Source of the DNA: JABDQA01 sp963824415
Lineage (GTDB): Bacteria > Desulfobacterota > Desulfobulbia > Desulfobulbales > Desulfocapsaceae
Direction: 5' to 3'
DNA length: 64,000 nt
Assembly (NCBI GenBank): GCA_963824415.1
Contig: CAWGPM010000002.1
Span: forward strand, 1 to 64,000
How positions within the stretch are numbered: the first letter of the stretch is position 1; the number at the start of each line of letters is the position of its first letter. Both the position numbers and the translations under genes were made by a program. The notes under the pieces were generated by a model, which saw only the letters and a program-made list of their open reading frames with translations, was not told where the DNA came from and ran no database searches. Shown here in pieces: positions 37,510 to 46,238 of this stretch.

Positions 37510-39045
37510 ATGTTTGAAAATTTTCTTTCAATCATGATCTTTGTCCCGATACTCACCGGGCTGGGATTGCTGATTCTGCCGCTCTCCAGAGATGGTGCCC
37601 GGGCGCTCGGCCTGGCGGTGTCGGTGCTCGAGGTCCTGCTCGGCATCAAGCTCTTTCTTTCCTTTTCCGGCAGTGGGGCCGCCTTTGAGTTCGTCGAGCA
37701 CATCGCGCTCAACGAGTCCCTGGGCATTGCCTACAGCCTCGGTGTGGACGGCATTTCAATTCTGGTGCTGGCGACGGCCGCCACCCTGTTTCCGATGGTC
37801 TACCTGCTGTTCAAAACGAAAGAAAAGGGCTACTACGCCAACCTGCTCATTGTCCAGGGAGCCATGATCGGTGCCGTTGCCGCCGCCGATATGGTGCTTT
37901 TCTACGTATTCTGGGAACTCATGCTGCTGCCGGTATTTTTCATGATCGGTCTCTACGGAGGAGAAAGGCGGATTGCCGCAACCCTGAAGATGACCATCTA
38001 CACCATTGCCGGCTCACTGTTGATGCTTGCCTCCATTGTCTATCTGGGCATTGCGATCCATGCCCAGAGCGGCGAGTGGAGCTTTGCGATGCAGCAGCTG
38101 GGCGAGGTATCGCTTTCGGGGCCGGCGGCGACCGCTGCCTTTCTCGGGTTTATGATCGGTTTTGCAATCAAGATCCCACTGTTTCCGTTTCACACCTGGT
38201 TGCCCGATGCCTACACCGAGGCACCGTCGGCCACCACCTTCGTGCTCTCGGCGGTGATGGCCAAGATCGGCGTCTACGGGGTGATCAGATTCGTGGTACC
38301 GGTCTTCGATGAGAGCCTGGTTCGTTATGGGCTGATTCTGGCTTGTGCAGGGGTGGTCGGCATGATGTACTGCGGTATTGCGGCGATTGCCCAGAAGGAT
38401 TTTAAACGAATGCTGGCCTTCTCCTCCGCCTCGCACATGGGGATTATCGCGCTGGGGATTTTCTGCATGAATATCCAGGCTCTGACCGGAACCCTGTTTC
38501 AGATCGTGGCCCATGCCACCAGCACCGGGGTGATCTTCCTGCTGCTCGGCATTATCGAGGAGCGCACGGACAGCAGATCCATCGATGATTTTGGCGGTAT
38601 GGCCGCCCGCGCACCGATCTTTGCGGCGTTTTTTGCAGTGGCGATGCTGGCTTCGGTGGGCCTGCCGGGTACCAGCGGTTTTATCGGGGAGTTCCTGATC
38701 ATCGTCGGCGCAGTCCAGTTCAACCCATGGATCGGTGTGCTGGCGGCGACGGGTATGGTCATCGGGGTCTGCTACATGCTCTGGCTGTTTCAGCGGGTCT
38801 TTTTCGAAAAGACGGCCAAATCGCTGGAGAACTTCAAAGACCTCTCCCCGATCGAGACCCTGACCATTCTGCCGATCGTTATCTTGATCATCGTCATGGG
38901 TATCTATCCCCAGCCCTTTATTGCCAGGATTGAACCCACCGCGCAGCAGCAACTGGCTGCACTGAGCAAACCGCTGCATATTGCTGAAACCACGGCCCCT
39001 GAAATAAACCAGCTGGGCCGGGAACTGAAACCGGGAGAACGATAA
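37510..39045 (+). CDS. nuoM: NADH-quinone oxidoreductase subunit M
   Basis: Second antiporter-like subunit, 511 residues and about fourteen helices. Recognisable are LGVDGISILVLATAA, FYVFWELMLLPVFFMIGLYGG, KIPLFPFHTWLPDAYTEAPSATTFVLSAVMAKIGVYG and SSASHMGIIALGI. The stop overlaps the nuoN ATG (TAATG). Confidence 0.98.
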   Translation: MFENFLSIMIFVPILTGLGLLILPLSRDGARALGLAVSVLEVLLGIKLFLSFSGSGAAFEFVEHIALNESLGIAYSLGVDGISILVLATAATLFPMVYLLFKTKEKGYYANLLIVQGAMIGAVAAADMVLFYVFWELMLLPVFFMIGLYGGERRIAATLKMTIYTIAGSLLMLASIVYLGIAIHAQSGEWSFAMQQLGEVSLSGPAATAAFLGFMIGFAIKIPLFPFHTWLPDAYTEAPSATTFVLSAVMAKIGVYGVIRFVVPVFDESLVRYGLILACAGVVGMMYCGIAAIAQKDFKRMLAFSSASHMGIIALGIFCMNIQALTGTLFQIVAHATSTGVIFLLLGIIEERTDSRSIDDFGGMAARAPIFAAFFAVAMLASVGLPGTSGFIGEFLIIVGAVQFNPWIGVLAATGMVIGVCYMLWLFQRVFFEKTAKSLENFKDLSPIETLTILPIVILIIVMGIYPQPFIARIEPTAQQQLAALSKPLHIAETTAPEINQLGRELKPGER

Positions 39046-40457
39046 TGCACGACCTGATGGCTATTCTTCCGCTCGTCGCAACTGCTGCAGGCGCCATTTT
39101 TCTGATGCTGGTGGCCGCCTTCGAGAGTTTTCAGAAGCAAGGTATTTCTATCCTGGGCATCGGTCTGTTCGCCTTTGCCTTCTTTATTCAGCTCACTGTG
39201 GAGAGTTCCGGAGCCATCACCCCTTTCGGCTCGGTCTTCAGCTCCATGCTGGTCACCTCGACCTTTACCAAGGTCGCCGGCCTGATCATCCTGGGCTGCG
39301 GTTTTTTTGCCTCGATTGCAGCCCAGGCCTATTTTAGCGAGAACAAGGGGTTCGTGCTGGAGTTTTACTGCATGATGCTGTTTGCGGCCTGCGGTATGCT
39401 GCTGCTGACCATGGCGGCCGAACTCATCACCGTGTTTATCGCGCTGGAGATCATGTCGCTGGCCATCTACACCCTAGTCGGCTACGACCGTCGAAGTGTG
39501 CGGCGGGCTGAAGCGGTATTGAAGTACCTGATGCTCGGTGCCTTTGCCGGGGCCTTTTTCGTGATGGGCGCGGTCTTTATCTACGCCGGGGCCGGCAGTA
39601 CCCGCTTTGCGGTAATCGGTGAGGTAATCAGCAGCACCGGTTTTCTGAGCAACCCGGCGCTGGTCGGCGGCAGTTTTCTGATCCTGGTTGCGCTGCTCTT
39701 CAAAGTGGCGGCCTTTCCCTTTCACGCCTGGGTGGTCGATGTCTATGACGGCGCCCCGCTGCCGGTAACCGGCTTTATGGCCACGGCGGTGAAGACCGCC
39801 ATTTTTGCCGTGTTTGCCAATCTGCTCCTGCTCAATATCGAACTCAAGGAGGCCTGGGTTCAATACCTTTTCTACATCTCGGTGTTGACCATGTTCGCCG
39901 GTAACCTGATCGCCATCGGCCAGAACAATTTGAAGCGCATGCTGGCCGCTTCGGGCATTGTCCATTCCGGTTACCTGATCATTGGTCTCTTAGCACTGGA
40001 CAGTGCGAGATTCAACGGCGGGGTGATTCTGTTCTATCTGGCGGCCTACGCGGTGTCGACCCTGGGCATCTTCGTGGCGCTGACCTATCTCTCGGGTGAG
40101 GATGAAAAACGGATCTGTTTCGATGATTTCAATGGTCTGGCCAGGGTCAGGCCCTACTCCGCGGCCTGCATTGCGATCTTTCTGCTCTCGATGGCCGGTA
40201 TTCCTCCCACCGCAGGCTTTATGGGCAAATTCTATATCATTGCCGGGGCCTTCAAGGCCGGTTACCTCACCCTTGGTGTGCTCGGCATCGTCAGTTCCAT
40301 CTTATCGATGTGGTATTACCTGCGCCTGATCGTTGCGATGTATTTCCGGGAGCCGGAGGAGGAATTCGAGGTATTCGAGATGAGTCTGGCGCCGCTGGGT
40401 ACCTTCGTGCTGGCCTTGTCCGTTTTTGCGATAAGTTTCTATCCTGTTGTTCTATAA
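39045..40457 (+). CDS. nuoN: NADH-quinone oxidoreductase subunit N
   Basis: Third antiporter-like subunit, 470 residues. AELITVFIALEIMSLAIYTLVGYDRRS, KVAAFPFHAWVVDVYDGAPLPVTGFMATAVKTAIF and LKRMLAASGIVHSGYLIIGL are diagnostic. Last gene of the nuo operon. A CBS-domain gene follows in the same direction after about 90 bp. Confidence 0.97.
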   Translation: MHDLMAILPLVATAAGAIFLMLVAAFESFQKQGISILGIGLFAFAFFIQLTVESSGAITPFGSVFSSMLVTSTFTKVAGLIILGCGFFASIAAQAYFSENKGFVLEFYCMMLFAACGMLLLTMAAELITVFIALEIMSLAIYTLVGYDRRSVRRAEAVLKYLMLGAFAGAFFVMGAVFIYAGAGSTRFAVIGEVISSTGFLSNPALVGGSFLILVALLFKVAAFPFHAWVVDVYDGAPLPVTGFMATAVKTAIFAVFANLLLLNIELKEAWVQYLFYISVLTMFAGNLIAIGQNNLKRMLAASGIVHSGYLIIGLLALDSARFNGGVILFYLAAYAVSTLGIFVALTYLSGEDEKRICFDDFNGLARVRPYSAACIAIFLLSMAGIPPTAGFMGKFYIIAGAFKAGYLTLGVLGIVSSILSMWYYLRLIVAMYFREPEEEFEVFEMSLAPLGTFVLALSVFAISFYPVVL

Positions 40458-40545
40458 GCAAGCGGTCTCACAGTATATCAGCAGATCGCAGGCCATGAAT
40501 CACACCCCTGTATACAAGAAAGGATATTAAGGAGCGAGCACGACA

Positions 40546-40986
40546 ATGAAGGCAAGGGAAATTTTGGCTGAAAAGGGAACCCGGGTGGTGACGATTCGCC
40601 AGGATAATCTGCTGGTGGATGTCATGTCACACTTCCTGGCCAACCAGATCGGCTCGCTGGTGGTTGTCGATAAATATGACAGGATACTCGGGATCGTGGC
40701 GCCCAACGATGTACTCAAAGCGGTGCACCATAATCCGGAAAGCATCTTGACGGTGAAGGTCAGCGAAGTAATGTCGGAAAATGTTATCGTCGCCGGTCCC
40801 AATGATGATGTGGACAAGCTGATGGCCATTATGACCGAAAACCGGGTCCGGCATATTCCGATTATCAAGGACGGTAAAATGGCCGGACTGGTGTCGATCG
40901 GCGATGTGGTCAAGGCGCAGCTGACCGTTCAGGATGTGAAGATCAACTATCTCAAGGATTATATCGAAGGCAAATACCCCGCCTGA
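40546..40986 (+). CDS. CBS-domain pair protein
   Basis: A 146-residue protein made almost entirely of two CBS motifs (about residues 10-60, FLANQIGSLVVVDKYDRILGIVAPNDVLKAV, and 70-125, IMTENRVRHIPIIKDGKMAGLVSIGDVVKA). Such stand-alone pairs bind adenine nucleotides and act as energy sensors. It follows nuoN in the same orientation with AAGGAGCG upstream of its ATG. Regulation linked to complex I expression or activity is possible but unproven. Confidence 0.9.
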   Translation: MKAREILAEKGTRVVTIRQDNLLVDVMSHFLANQIGSLVVVDKYDRILGIVAPNDVLKAVHHNPESILTVKVSEVMSENVIVAGPNDDVDKLMAIMTENRVRHIPIIKDGKMAGLVSIGDVVKAQLTVQDVKINYLKDYIEGKYPA

Positions 40987-41052
40987 TTCTGCAGCTCTGC
41001 GCTGCCCTGCCTCACATCTCACCTGCCTCCGTGGACCAGGGTTCATGAACGG

Positions 41053-41081
41053 TTAAAATTCCGGCTTCGGTATGCTATAAT
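41053..41081 (+). promoter_or_regulatory. sigma-70 promoter of the cyclopropane synthase gene
   Basis: TTAAAA (41053-41058), 17-bp spacer, perfect TATAAT (41076-41081), 57 bp before the start of the downstream gene. Confidence 0.6.
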
Positions 41082-41138
41082 GTAGGTAATCCACTTTTTT
41101 TCAATGGCAAGATCCACGTTTGCGAAAGGAGGTCGATT

Positions 41139-42281
41139 ATGAAACATCTGATGCGCCGGACGGCCCAGACCTACCTGGAAAAACTACTCCAAAAAGCAGA
41201 TATCGCCATTAACGGCAACAGGGACTCGGACATTATCGTCAAGGATCCCCGCTTTTATGAACATGTGCTGCTCGGCGGCTCGCTGGCCTTCGGAGAATCT
41301 TATATGGAGGGCTGGTGGGACTGCCGGGCGTTGGACACCATGTTCTTCAAGCTCTTGAGGACCCGGCTGGACCGCAGCTTCTGCAAGTGGTTCCCCGAGC
41401 TCTGCAAACGGCTCAGGCCGCTGCTCTTCAATCACCAGTCGCGGCGACGCGCCTTCGAGGTCGGCCAGCACCACTACGATGCCGGCAACGACCTGTTCGA
41501 AAACATGCTCGACCAGAGCATGACCTATAGCTGCGGTTACTGGCGCGACGTCGAAGATCTTGACCAGGCGCAGCGGGCCAAGCTGGATCTGATCTGCAGG
41601 AAGCTCAGGCTCAAACCCTCGATGCGGATGCTTGACATCGGTTGCGGCTGGGGCGCGCTGTCTCGTTATGCGGCTCAGGAGTATGGTGTTGAGGTGGTTG
41701 GTCTGACCGTGTCTGAAGAGCAGGTCAAGCGGGCCCGTGAACTCTGTTACGGGCTGCCCGTTGAGGTACGCCTGCAGGACTATCGGGATCTGTCCGGATC
41801 CTTTGACGCGATAGCCTCGGTGGGCATGTTCGAGCATGTCGGCTATAAAAACTACCGGACCTTTATGGACGTTGTCCGCAGCCTGCTCAAGGAGGACGGC
41901 CTCTTTGTTCTGCACACCATCGGGGCCAACAGGACGGTCTATTCGTGCGACCCGTGGTTCGACAAATATATTTTCCCCAACGGTATGCTGCCCTCGATCA
42001 GGCAGATCGGCAGCGCCACCGAGCACCAGTTCATTATGGAGGACTGGCAGAATCTGGGCACCGATTATGAAAAGACGCTGCTGTACTGGTACCGGAACTT
42101 CGAGAAAAACTGGCAGAAACTGAAAAGTAACTACAGCGACCGGTTTTTCAGGATGTGGCGCTACTATCTGCTCTCGATGGCGGGCGGCTTCCGGGCCCGG
42201 CATATTCAGGTCTGGCAGATTGTGCTTTCTCCGCTGGGCAGCATCAAGGGATACCGGTCTTTGCGCTGTCCCCATTGCTGA
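41139..42281 (+). CDS. cfa: cyclopropane-fatty-acyl-phospholipid synthase
   Basis: SAM-dependent enzyme that adds a methylene bridge to unsaturated acyl chains in membrane lipids. The N-terminal domain has LLGGSLAFGESYMEGWWDC. The catalytic region carries HHYDAGNDLFENMLDQSMTYSCGYW, the SAM loop LDIGCGWGALSRYAAQEYG, EHVGYKNYRTFM and HTIGANRT. 380 residues, as E. coli Cfa (382). AAAGGAGG precedes the ATG, and it has its own promoter. Confidence 0.96.
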   Translation: MKHLMRRTAQTYLEKLLQKADIAINGNRDSDIIVKDPRFYEHVLLGGSLAFGESYMEGWWDCRALDTMFFKLLRTRLDRSFCKWFPELCKRLRPLLFNHQSRRRAFEVGQHHYDAGNDLFENMLDQSMTYSCGYWRDVEDLDQAQRAKLDLICRKLRLKPSMRMLDIGCGWGALSRYAAQEYGVEVVGLTVSEEQVKRARELCYGLPVEVRLQDYRDLSGSFDAIASVGMFEHVGYKNYRTFMDVVRSLLKEDGLFVLHTIGANRTVYSCDPWFDKYIFPNGMLPSIRQIGSATEHQFIMEDWQNLGTDYEKTLLYWYRNFEKNWQKLKSNYSDRFFRMWRYYLLSMAGGFRARHIQVWQIVLSPLGSIKGYRSLRCPHC

Positions 42282-42758
42282 GGCCAATTTCTGGATGACC
42301 ACCGCTCATGGCCGGAACCGCTGTCTGCTGCCGCTTCGTTACTGGCTCTAGCCGCCCCTGGCCTGACTGGACCTCGGTAAACCCTCCTTGGATGGCCTGA
42401 AAATACGAGAAATCTCTTTTCTCACCAAAGCAATTGTTGAAATAGGCCTGATCGATAGCTCGAGAATCTGCGTATGGGTCAGGCGCAACTATAGACTGTC
42501 TATCGATTTTCATCGCTTTTTAATGCAGATTTTCTAGGAATTCACAGCATAATTCAGTGCATCAAGAACGTATGCATCCGCGAGATGTGCTTCTATCGCA
42601 ATACGACATTGTGACATGTCGTGTTTTGTGATATATTCCCGTGGCCCTGGATAAAGGGGTAGAAAAAAGAGGACCTGTCGCTTGGTAAGGTATTGAAGCG
42701 TAACAGACTTGATTGAACGTAACCAACCAAATGCAATGTCTTAGAGGAGGATATTGTT
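42282..42758 (+). promoter_or_regulatory. upstream region of the YeiH-family transporter gene, with promoter and operator
   Basis: No gene seen in 477 bp. A promoter TTGTGA (42609-42614), 17-bp spacer, TATATT (42632-42637) is overlapped at its -35 by the inverted repeat ACGACAT-N6-ATGTCGT (42603-42622). This is the layout of a repressor-controlled promoter. The leader of about 115 nt ends in a strong GGAGGA before ATG 42759. Confidence 0.5.
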
Positions 42759-44507
42759 ATGGCTCAAACAGATTCAAATGTGGTTGTCGACAAGGGTCAA
42801 AGCAGCCTGTCGGATCTTTGGAGCAAGGAGGACTATCTGGCCATCTGGCTCGGTTTTCTGGTTATTGCGGTCTGCCTGATTGCCTACCTGGGCTTTGGGC
42901 CGAAGGCTGAATTTGCCCAGAAAATTCAGGAAGCAAAGCAGGTCCAGGCCGTAGAGTCAGAACGGGCGCCTTTTAAAACCATTGCCTGGTACGAGGCCGA
43001 TAGCGCGAAAAAGCTCAAGGCCTCGAGCTCCACGGCCTTCGGTAAATTCATCACCCACTGGACCAAAGCTCCGGGAGGCTGGAAAACAAACCCGGCTGAT
43101 GCATTTATCCGCTCGGAGGCTCAGGCCATGGCGATGAATGACAAGGCAATGCCTGCTTATGAGGAAGCTAAAGCTAAAGTTGAAGCTGCGTTGAACGCTG
43201 CCACGCAGGCCGAGGAGGCTGCCGCTGCCGCAAACTTCCAGGATCAGGCTCTCAACGAAGAGGCCAAGGCAAAGATTGCCGACTGGCGTGCGGCCGACAA
43301 GAAAGCCTCTTCTGCTAAGAGCAAGGCCTCAAATAAGCCGTACAATTATATCCCAACCCTGATTGGTTTGTGTATTTTCATGGTGGTTTTTTTCGGCGCT
43401 GGCAATAAGCTGATGGGGCGCAGTGTGCCTGAATTTGCCAAAGGATTTGTCATTGTTTTCCTTGTCGCCGTGCTGGCCTACATGCTCGGCGGTCAGGCCA
43501 TCTCCAAACAGTATGGGATTGGCGCCGAAGCCTGGGGAGTTCTGCTCGGTATGATTATCGCCAACTCGATCGGCACACCCAAATGGGTGCTTCCGGCCTG
43601 TCAGGTTGAATTCTTCATCAAGACCGGTCTCGTGCTGCTCGGCGCGGAAGTGCTGTTCAGCAAGATCATGTCCATCGGTATTCCGGGTATTTTCGTAGCC
43701 TGGGTGGTTACACCGACCGTACTGGTGTTAACTTATATCTTCGGCCAGACCGTTATAAAAATGCCTTCCAAGACACTGAACATCGTTATCTCAGCCGATA
43801 TGTCGGTGTGCGGCACCTCGGCGGCGATAGCCACTGCCGCGGCCTGTCGGGCAAAGAAGGAAGAGCTCACCCTGTCTATTGGCCTCTCTCTGGTTTTCAC
43901 CGCGATTATGATGATTGCGATGCCGGCCTTCATCAAGGGAGTTGGAATGCCGGAGATCCTTGGTGGAGCCTGGATGGGCGGGACTATCGACGCCACCGGG
44001 GCGGTAGCTGCGGCCGGTGCCTTCCTTGGTGAAAAAGCCCTGTATGTCGCCGCAACCATCAAGATGATCCAGAATGTCATGATCGGCGTTACCGCATTCT
44101 GTGTTGCTCTTTACTGGTGTCTGAAGGTGGAACAGAACGGCACCGAAACCAGAACTGTCGGCGCCGGTGAAATCTGGCACAGGTTTCCGAAATTTGTCCT
44201 TGGATTTCTTGCCGCATCCATTCTGTTCTCATATCTTGACAGCAGCTTTGGCAAGGAATTGAGCGGCGCACTTATCGACCAGGGGGCAGTCCGGGGCGGT
44301 ACCCGGCTCTTACGCGGCTGGTTTTTTGCTCTGTCGTTTGCGGCGATCGGTCTTTCCACCAACTTCAGGGAACTGGCCAAGTATTTCAAAGGTGGCAAAC
44401 CGTTGATTCTATATGTCTGCGGGCAGAGTTTTAATCTGGTGCTGACCTTGGCCATGGCCTACATCATGTTCTATCTGGTCTTTCCTGAGATAACTGCAAA
44501 TATTTAA
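42759..44507 (+). CDS. putative sulfate exporter family (YeiH) transporter
   Basis: Integral membrane protein of 582 residues. After one N-terminal helix (LAIWLGFLVIAVCLIAYLGF) there is an unusual hydrophilic, Ala/Lys-rich region at about residues 55-195 (likely coiled coil, for example KVEAALNAATQAEEAAAAAN). A ten-helix core follows with MSVCGTSAAIATAAACRAK, WMGGTIDATGAVAAAGAFLG, GIGAEAWGVLLGMIIANSIG and the end SFAAIGLSTNFRELAKYFKGG, which fit the YeiH/UPF0324 putative sulfate exporter family. Normal members (about 340 residues) lack the long insert. Substrate is unproven. Two small membrane-associated genes follow. Confidence 0.85.
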   Translation: MAQTDSNVVVDKGQSSLSDLWSKEDYLAIWLGFLVIAVCLIAYLGFGPKAEFAQKIQEAKQVQAVESERAPFKTIAWYEADSAKKLKASSSTAFGKFITHWTKAPGGWKTNPADAFIRSEAQAMAMNDKAMPAYEEAKAKVEAALNAATQAEEAAAAANFQDQALNEEAKAKIADWRAADKKASSAKSKASNKPYNYIPTLIGLCIFMVVFFGAGNKLMGRSVPEFAKGFVIVFLVAVLAYMLGGQAISKQYGIGAEAWGVLLGMIIANSIGTPKWVLPACQVEFFIKTGLVLLGAEVLFSKIMSIGIPGIFVAWVVTPTVLVLTYIFGQTVIKMPSKTLNIVISADMSVCGTSAAIATAAACRAKKEELTLSIGLSLVFTAIMMIAMPAFIKGVGMPEILGGAWMGGTIDATGAVAAAGAFLGEKALYVAATIKMIQNVMIGVTAFCVALYWCLKVEQNGTETRTVGAGEIWHRFPKFVLGFLAASILFSYLDSSFGKELSGALIDQGAVRGGTRLLRGWFFALSFAAIGLSTNFRELAKYFKGGKPLILYVCGQSFNLVLTLAMAYIMFYLVFPEITANI

Positions 44508-44527
44508 CACTATTCAAAAGTAAAAGA

Positions 44528-44551
44528 GCCGGGAGGATTCTTCCTCCCGGC
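44528..44551 (+). other. intercistronic hairpin after the YeiH-family gene
   Basis: Perfect 10-bp stem GCCGGGAGGA-TTCT-TCCTCCCGGC between the YeiH-family gene and the following small gene. No T-run follows, and the stem contains GGAGGA, so it may attenuate or stabilise the transcript rather than end it. Confidence 0.6.
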
Positions 44552-44563
44552 AAACCAGAAAAC

Positions 44564-44806
44564 ATGACGCCAGCACTAGACAACAGTCTGCCCAGACGAA
44601 TGCGAAATCTTGTCGTTTTCCTTGGTGCGGCATTCTTGTTCGTTTATGTTTTCCTGCCGCTGCTGACGAGATCTTTTGATGTTCTGAGTACGATGTCTGT
44701 ATATCTTGATGAAAATGGAATTGACCCATCCCGCTACTTTTATACAGATGTCGAACAGGTTGAGGAGGCCGAAGCCTATCTGGAATCCGTCCTTGAAAAC
44801 AGATAA
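44564..44806 (+). CDS. small single-pass membrane protein, unknown
   Basis: An 80-residue protein with one hydrophobic helix (LVVFLGAAFLFVYVFLPLL, about residues 16-34) preceded by basic residues, and an acidic C-terminal tail (YFYTDVEQVEEAEAYLESVLENR). That pattern predicts the N-terminus inside and the tail outside. It starts 56 bp after the YeiH-family stop and is followed 12 bp on by the next gene, so the three probably form one operon. I do not recognise the family. Confidence 0.65.
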   Translation: MTPALDNSLPRRMRNLVVFLGAAFLFVYVFLPLLTRSFDVLSTMSVYLDENGIDPSRYFYTDVEQVEEAEAYLESVLENR

Positions 44807-44818
44807 GCAAGGGAGCTG

Positions 44819-45409
44819 ATGAGCGAACTCTCTATTGAAGATAAGAGGACAGCGATTCTTGAATACGAAGAGTCAATGGCCAGGCAGCTGGCCCGCCGGG
44901 TAATTGATAAGCCAATTCCTCCAGTCTGGATGATACTTGTTCCGGTTTTTTTTGTATTTCATGCCTGGAAGATCAAACAATACTCCAACGGGCTAAAGGA
45001 TTTCGCCGAGCATTATCTCATCACCAGGCGCCGGGCCCTTGATACTGCATATGAGGCTGAACTGAGCGGCGAACCTCCTGACATCGAACAACTGGTGGAA
45101 GATACCCAGACCATTTCGGCAAGTGCTCGTCCTCCATACCAGCATTGGGTATCCCTGCTTATCGACCACTATCGTAATCTTTTGAAAGCAAGGGGAAACA
45201 GCGTCCAGGATCTAATCCGTTATCATTACCGGAACAAACTCGATTATCTACTGTTTAGTAACCAGCTCAATCAAGCCGAGAACGCCTTCAATATCATGTT
45301 ATTGCCGAAAATAGAGGGCGATCGGCAGGATATCCGTTACGTGCTCGATAATATGGAAAAGGGTATTAACGATCTTCATCGCAAAGAGGTCGAGAAAGTC
45401 TTCTCCTGA
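44819..45409 (+). CDS. unknown protein, companion of the YeiH-family transporter
   Basis: A 196-residue protein with one clear hydrophobic segment near the N-terminus (PVWMILVPVFFVFHAWKI, about residues 35-52). A charged helical remainder follows: DFAEHYLITRRRALDTAYEAEL, YQHWVSLLIDHYRNLLKARG, DLIRYHYRNKLDYLLFSNQLNQAE. It could be an inner-membrane-anchored helical protein. GGGAGC precedes the ATG. Third gene of the transporter operon and converging on lemA. Family not recognised. Confidence 0.65.
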   Translation: MSELSIEDKRTAILEYEESMARQLARRVIDKPIPPVWMILVPVFFVFHAWKIKQYSNGLKDFAEHYLITRRRALDTAYEAELSGEPPDIEQLVEDTQTISASARPPYQHWVSLLIDHYRNLLKARGNSVQDLIRYHYRNKLDYLLFSNQLNQAENAFNIMLLPKIEGDRQDIRYVLDNMEKGINDLHRKEVEKVFS

Positions 45410-45459
45410 TCCATCTGACAAAGCCACTGACACAATATCGGCAATCAGTTCCGAGATTT

Positions 45460-46014
45460 CTACTCAAAATCAACTTCGGGAAGTTCGCGCTGGGTGGCCA
45501 GATCGAGGGAAAAGTAGGGCTGTTTCTGAAAACCGAATTTCATCGCGATCAGGCTGGCCGGAAATGATTCCACCAGGGTGTTGAGACGGGCCACAATGTC
45601 GTTGTAACGCATCCGGGCAGTCTGGATGTCGGCCTCGATTTCGGCCAGGCTTTTCTGCAGTTCGAGAAAGTTGACGCTGGCTTTCAGGTCGGGATAGGCT
45701 TCCGCCCGGGCAAGCAGACTGCTCAGCGAGGTGGTGATTTTGCTCTCGCTCTCCATTCGGCCGTCAACCGAGTCGTCGGCCTTGAGCTGTGCGGTCTTGT
45801 TCTCGAAAATCTCACTTTCATGCTCACCGTAGCCCTTGATCACCGCAATCAGGTTGGGAATCAGGTTGAATCTTCGTTTCAGGGCGACATCGATTGAGCT
45901 CCAGGCTTCCTCTCTGCGGTTCTGGTATTTGATGAATTTATTGTAAGTGCCTATCAGAAAAGCGGTCAGCACGAAACTGACGAAGATAATGGGGATGATA
46001 ATTTCCGGTGCCAT
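45460..46014 (-). CDS. lemA: LemA family protein
   Basis: A 184-residue LemA protein: N-terminal membrane helix (IIIPIIFVSFVLTAFLIGTYN), then a four-helix bundle. Diagnostic segments are NRREEAWSSIDVALKRRFNLIPNL, LLARAEAYPDLKASVNFLELQ, RMRYNDIVARLNTLVESFPASLIA and the C-terminal FGFQKQPYF. The biochemical role of LemA is not established. Upstream on the same strand, 224 bp away, is a large EF-hand membrane protein, so the two may be functionally linked. Confidence 0.93.
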   Translation of the reverse strand: MAPEIIIPIIFVSFVLTAFLIGTYNKFIKYQNRREEAWSSIDVALKRRFNLIPNLIAVIKGYGEHESEIFENKTAQLKADDSVDGRMESESKITTSLSSLLARAEAYPDLKASVNFLELQKSLAEIEADIQTARMRYNDIVARLNTLVESFPASLIAMKFGFQKQPYFSLDLATQRELPEVDFE

Positions 46015-46238
46015 GGTCTTATCCTTTGTCTTAAAGGGCGGTTGCCGCCTGACGGTAATGATCAGGGCGGTGCTGAATCAGATTGTTACGGGAGTTTCAT
46101 GAAGAGTATGTCTTTTTTTTCCAAAAACAAGTAACTCATAAGGTTTGCATAAGCCTTTAATCCAGCAACACTCACCCGTACCCAAAAAAGATGTCCGTTC
46201 AGGACAGACACATCTGCCGTAATCAGAATGTTTGTCCC

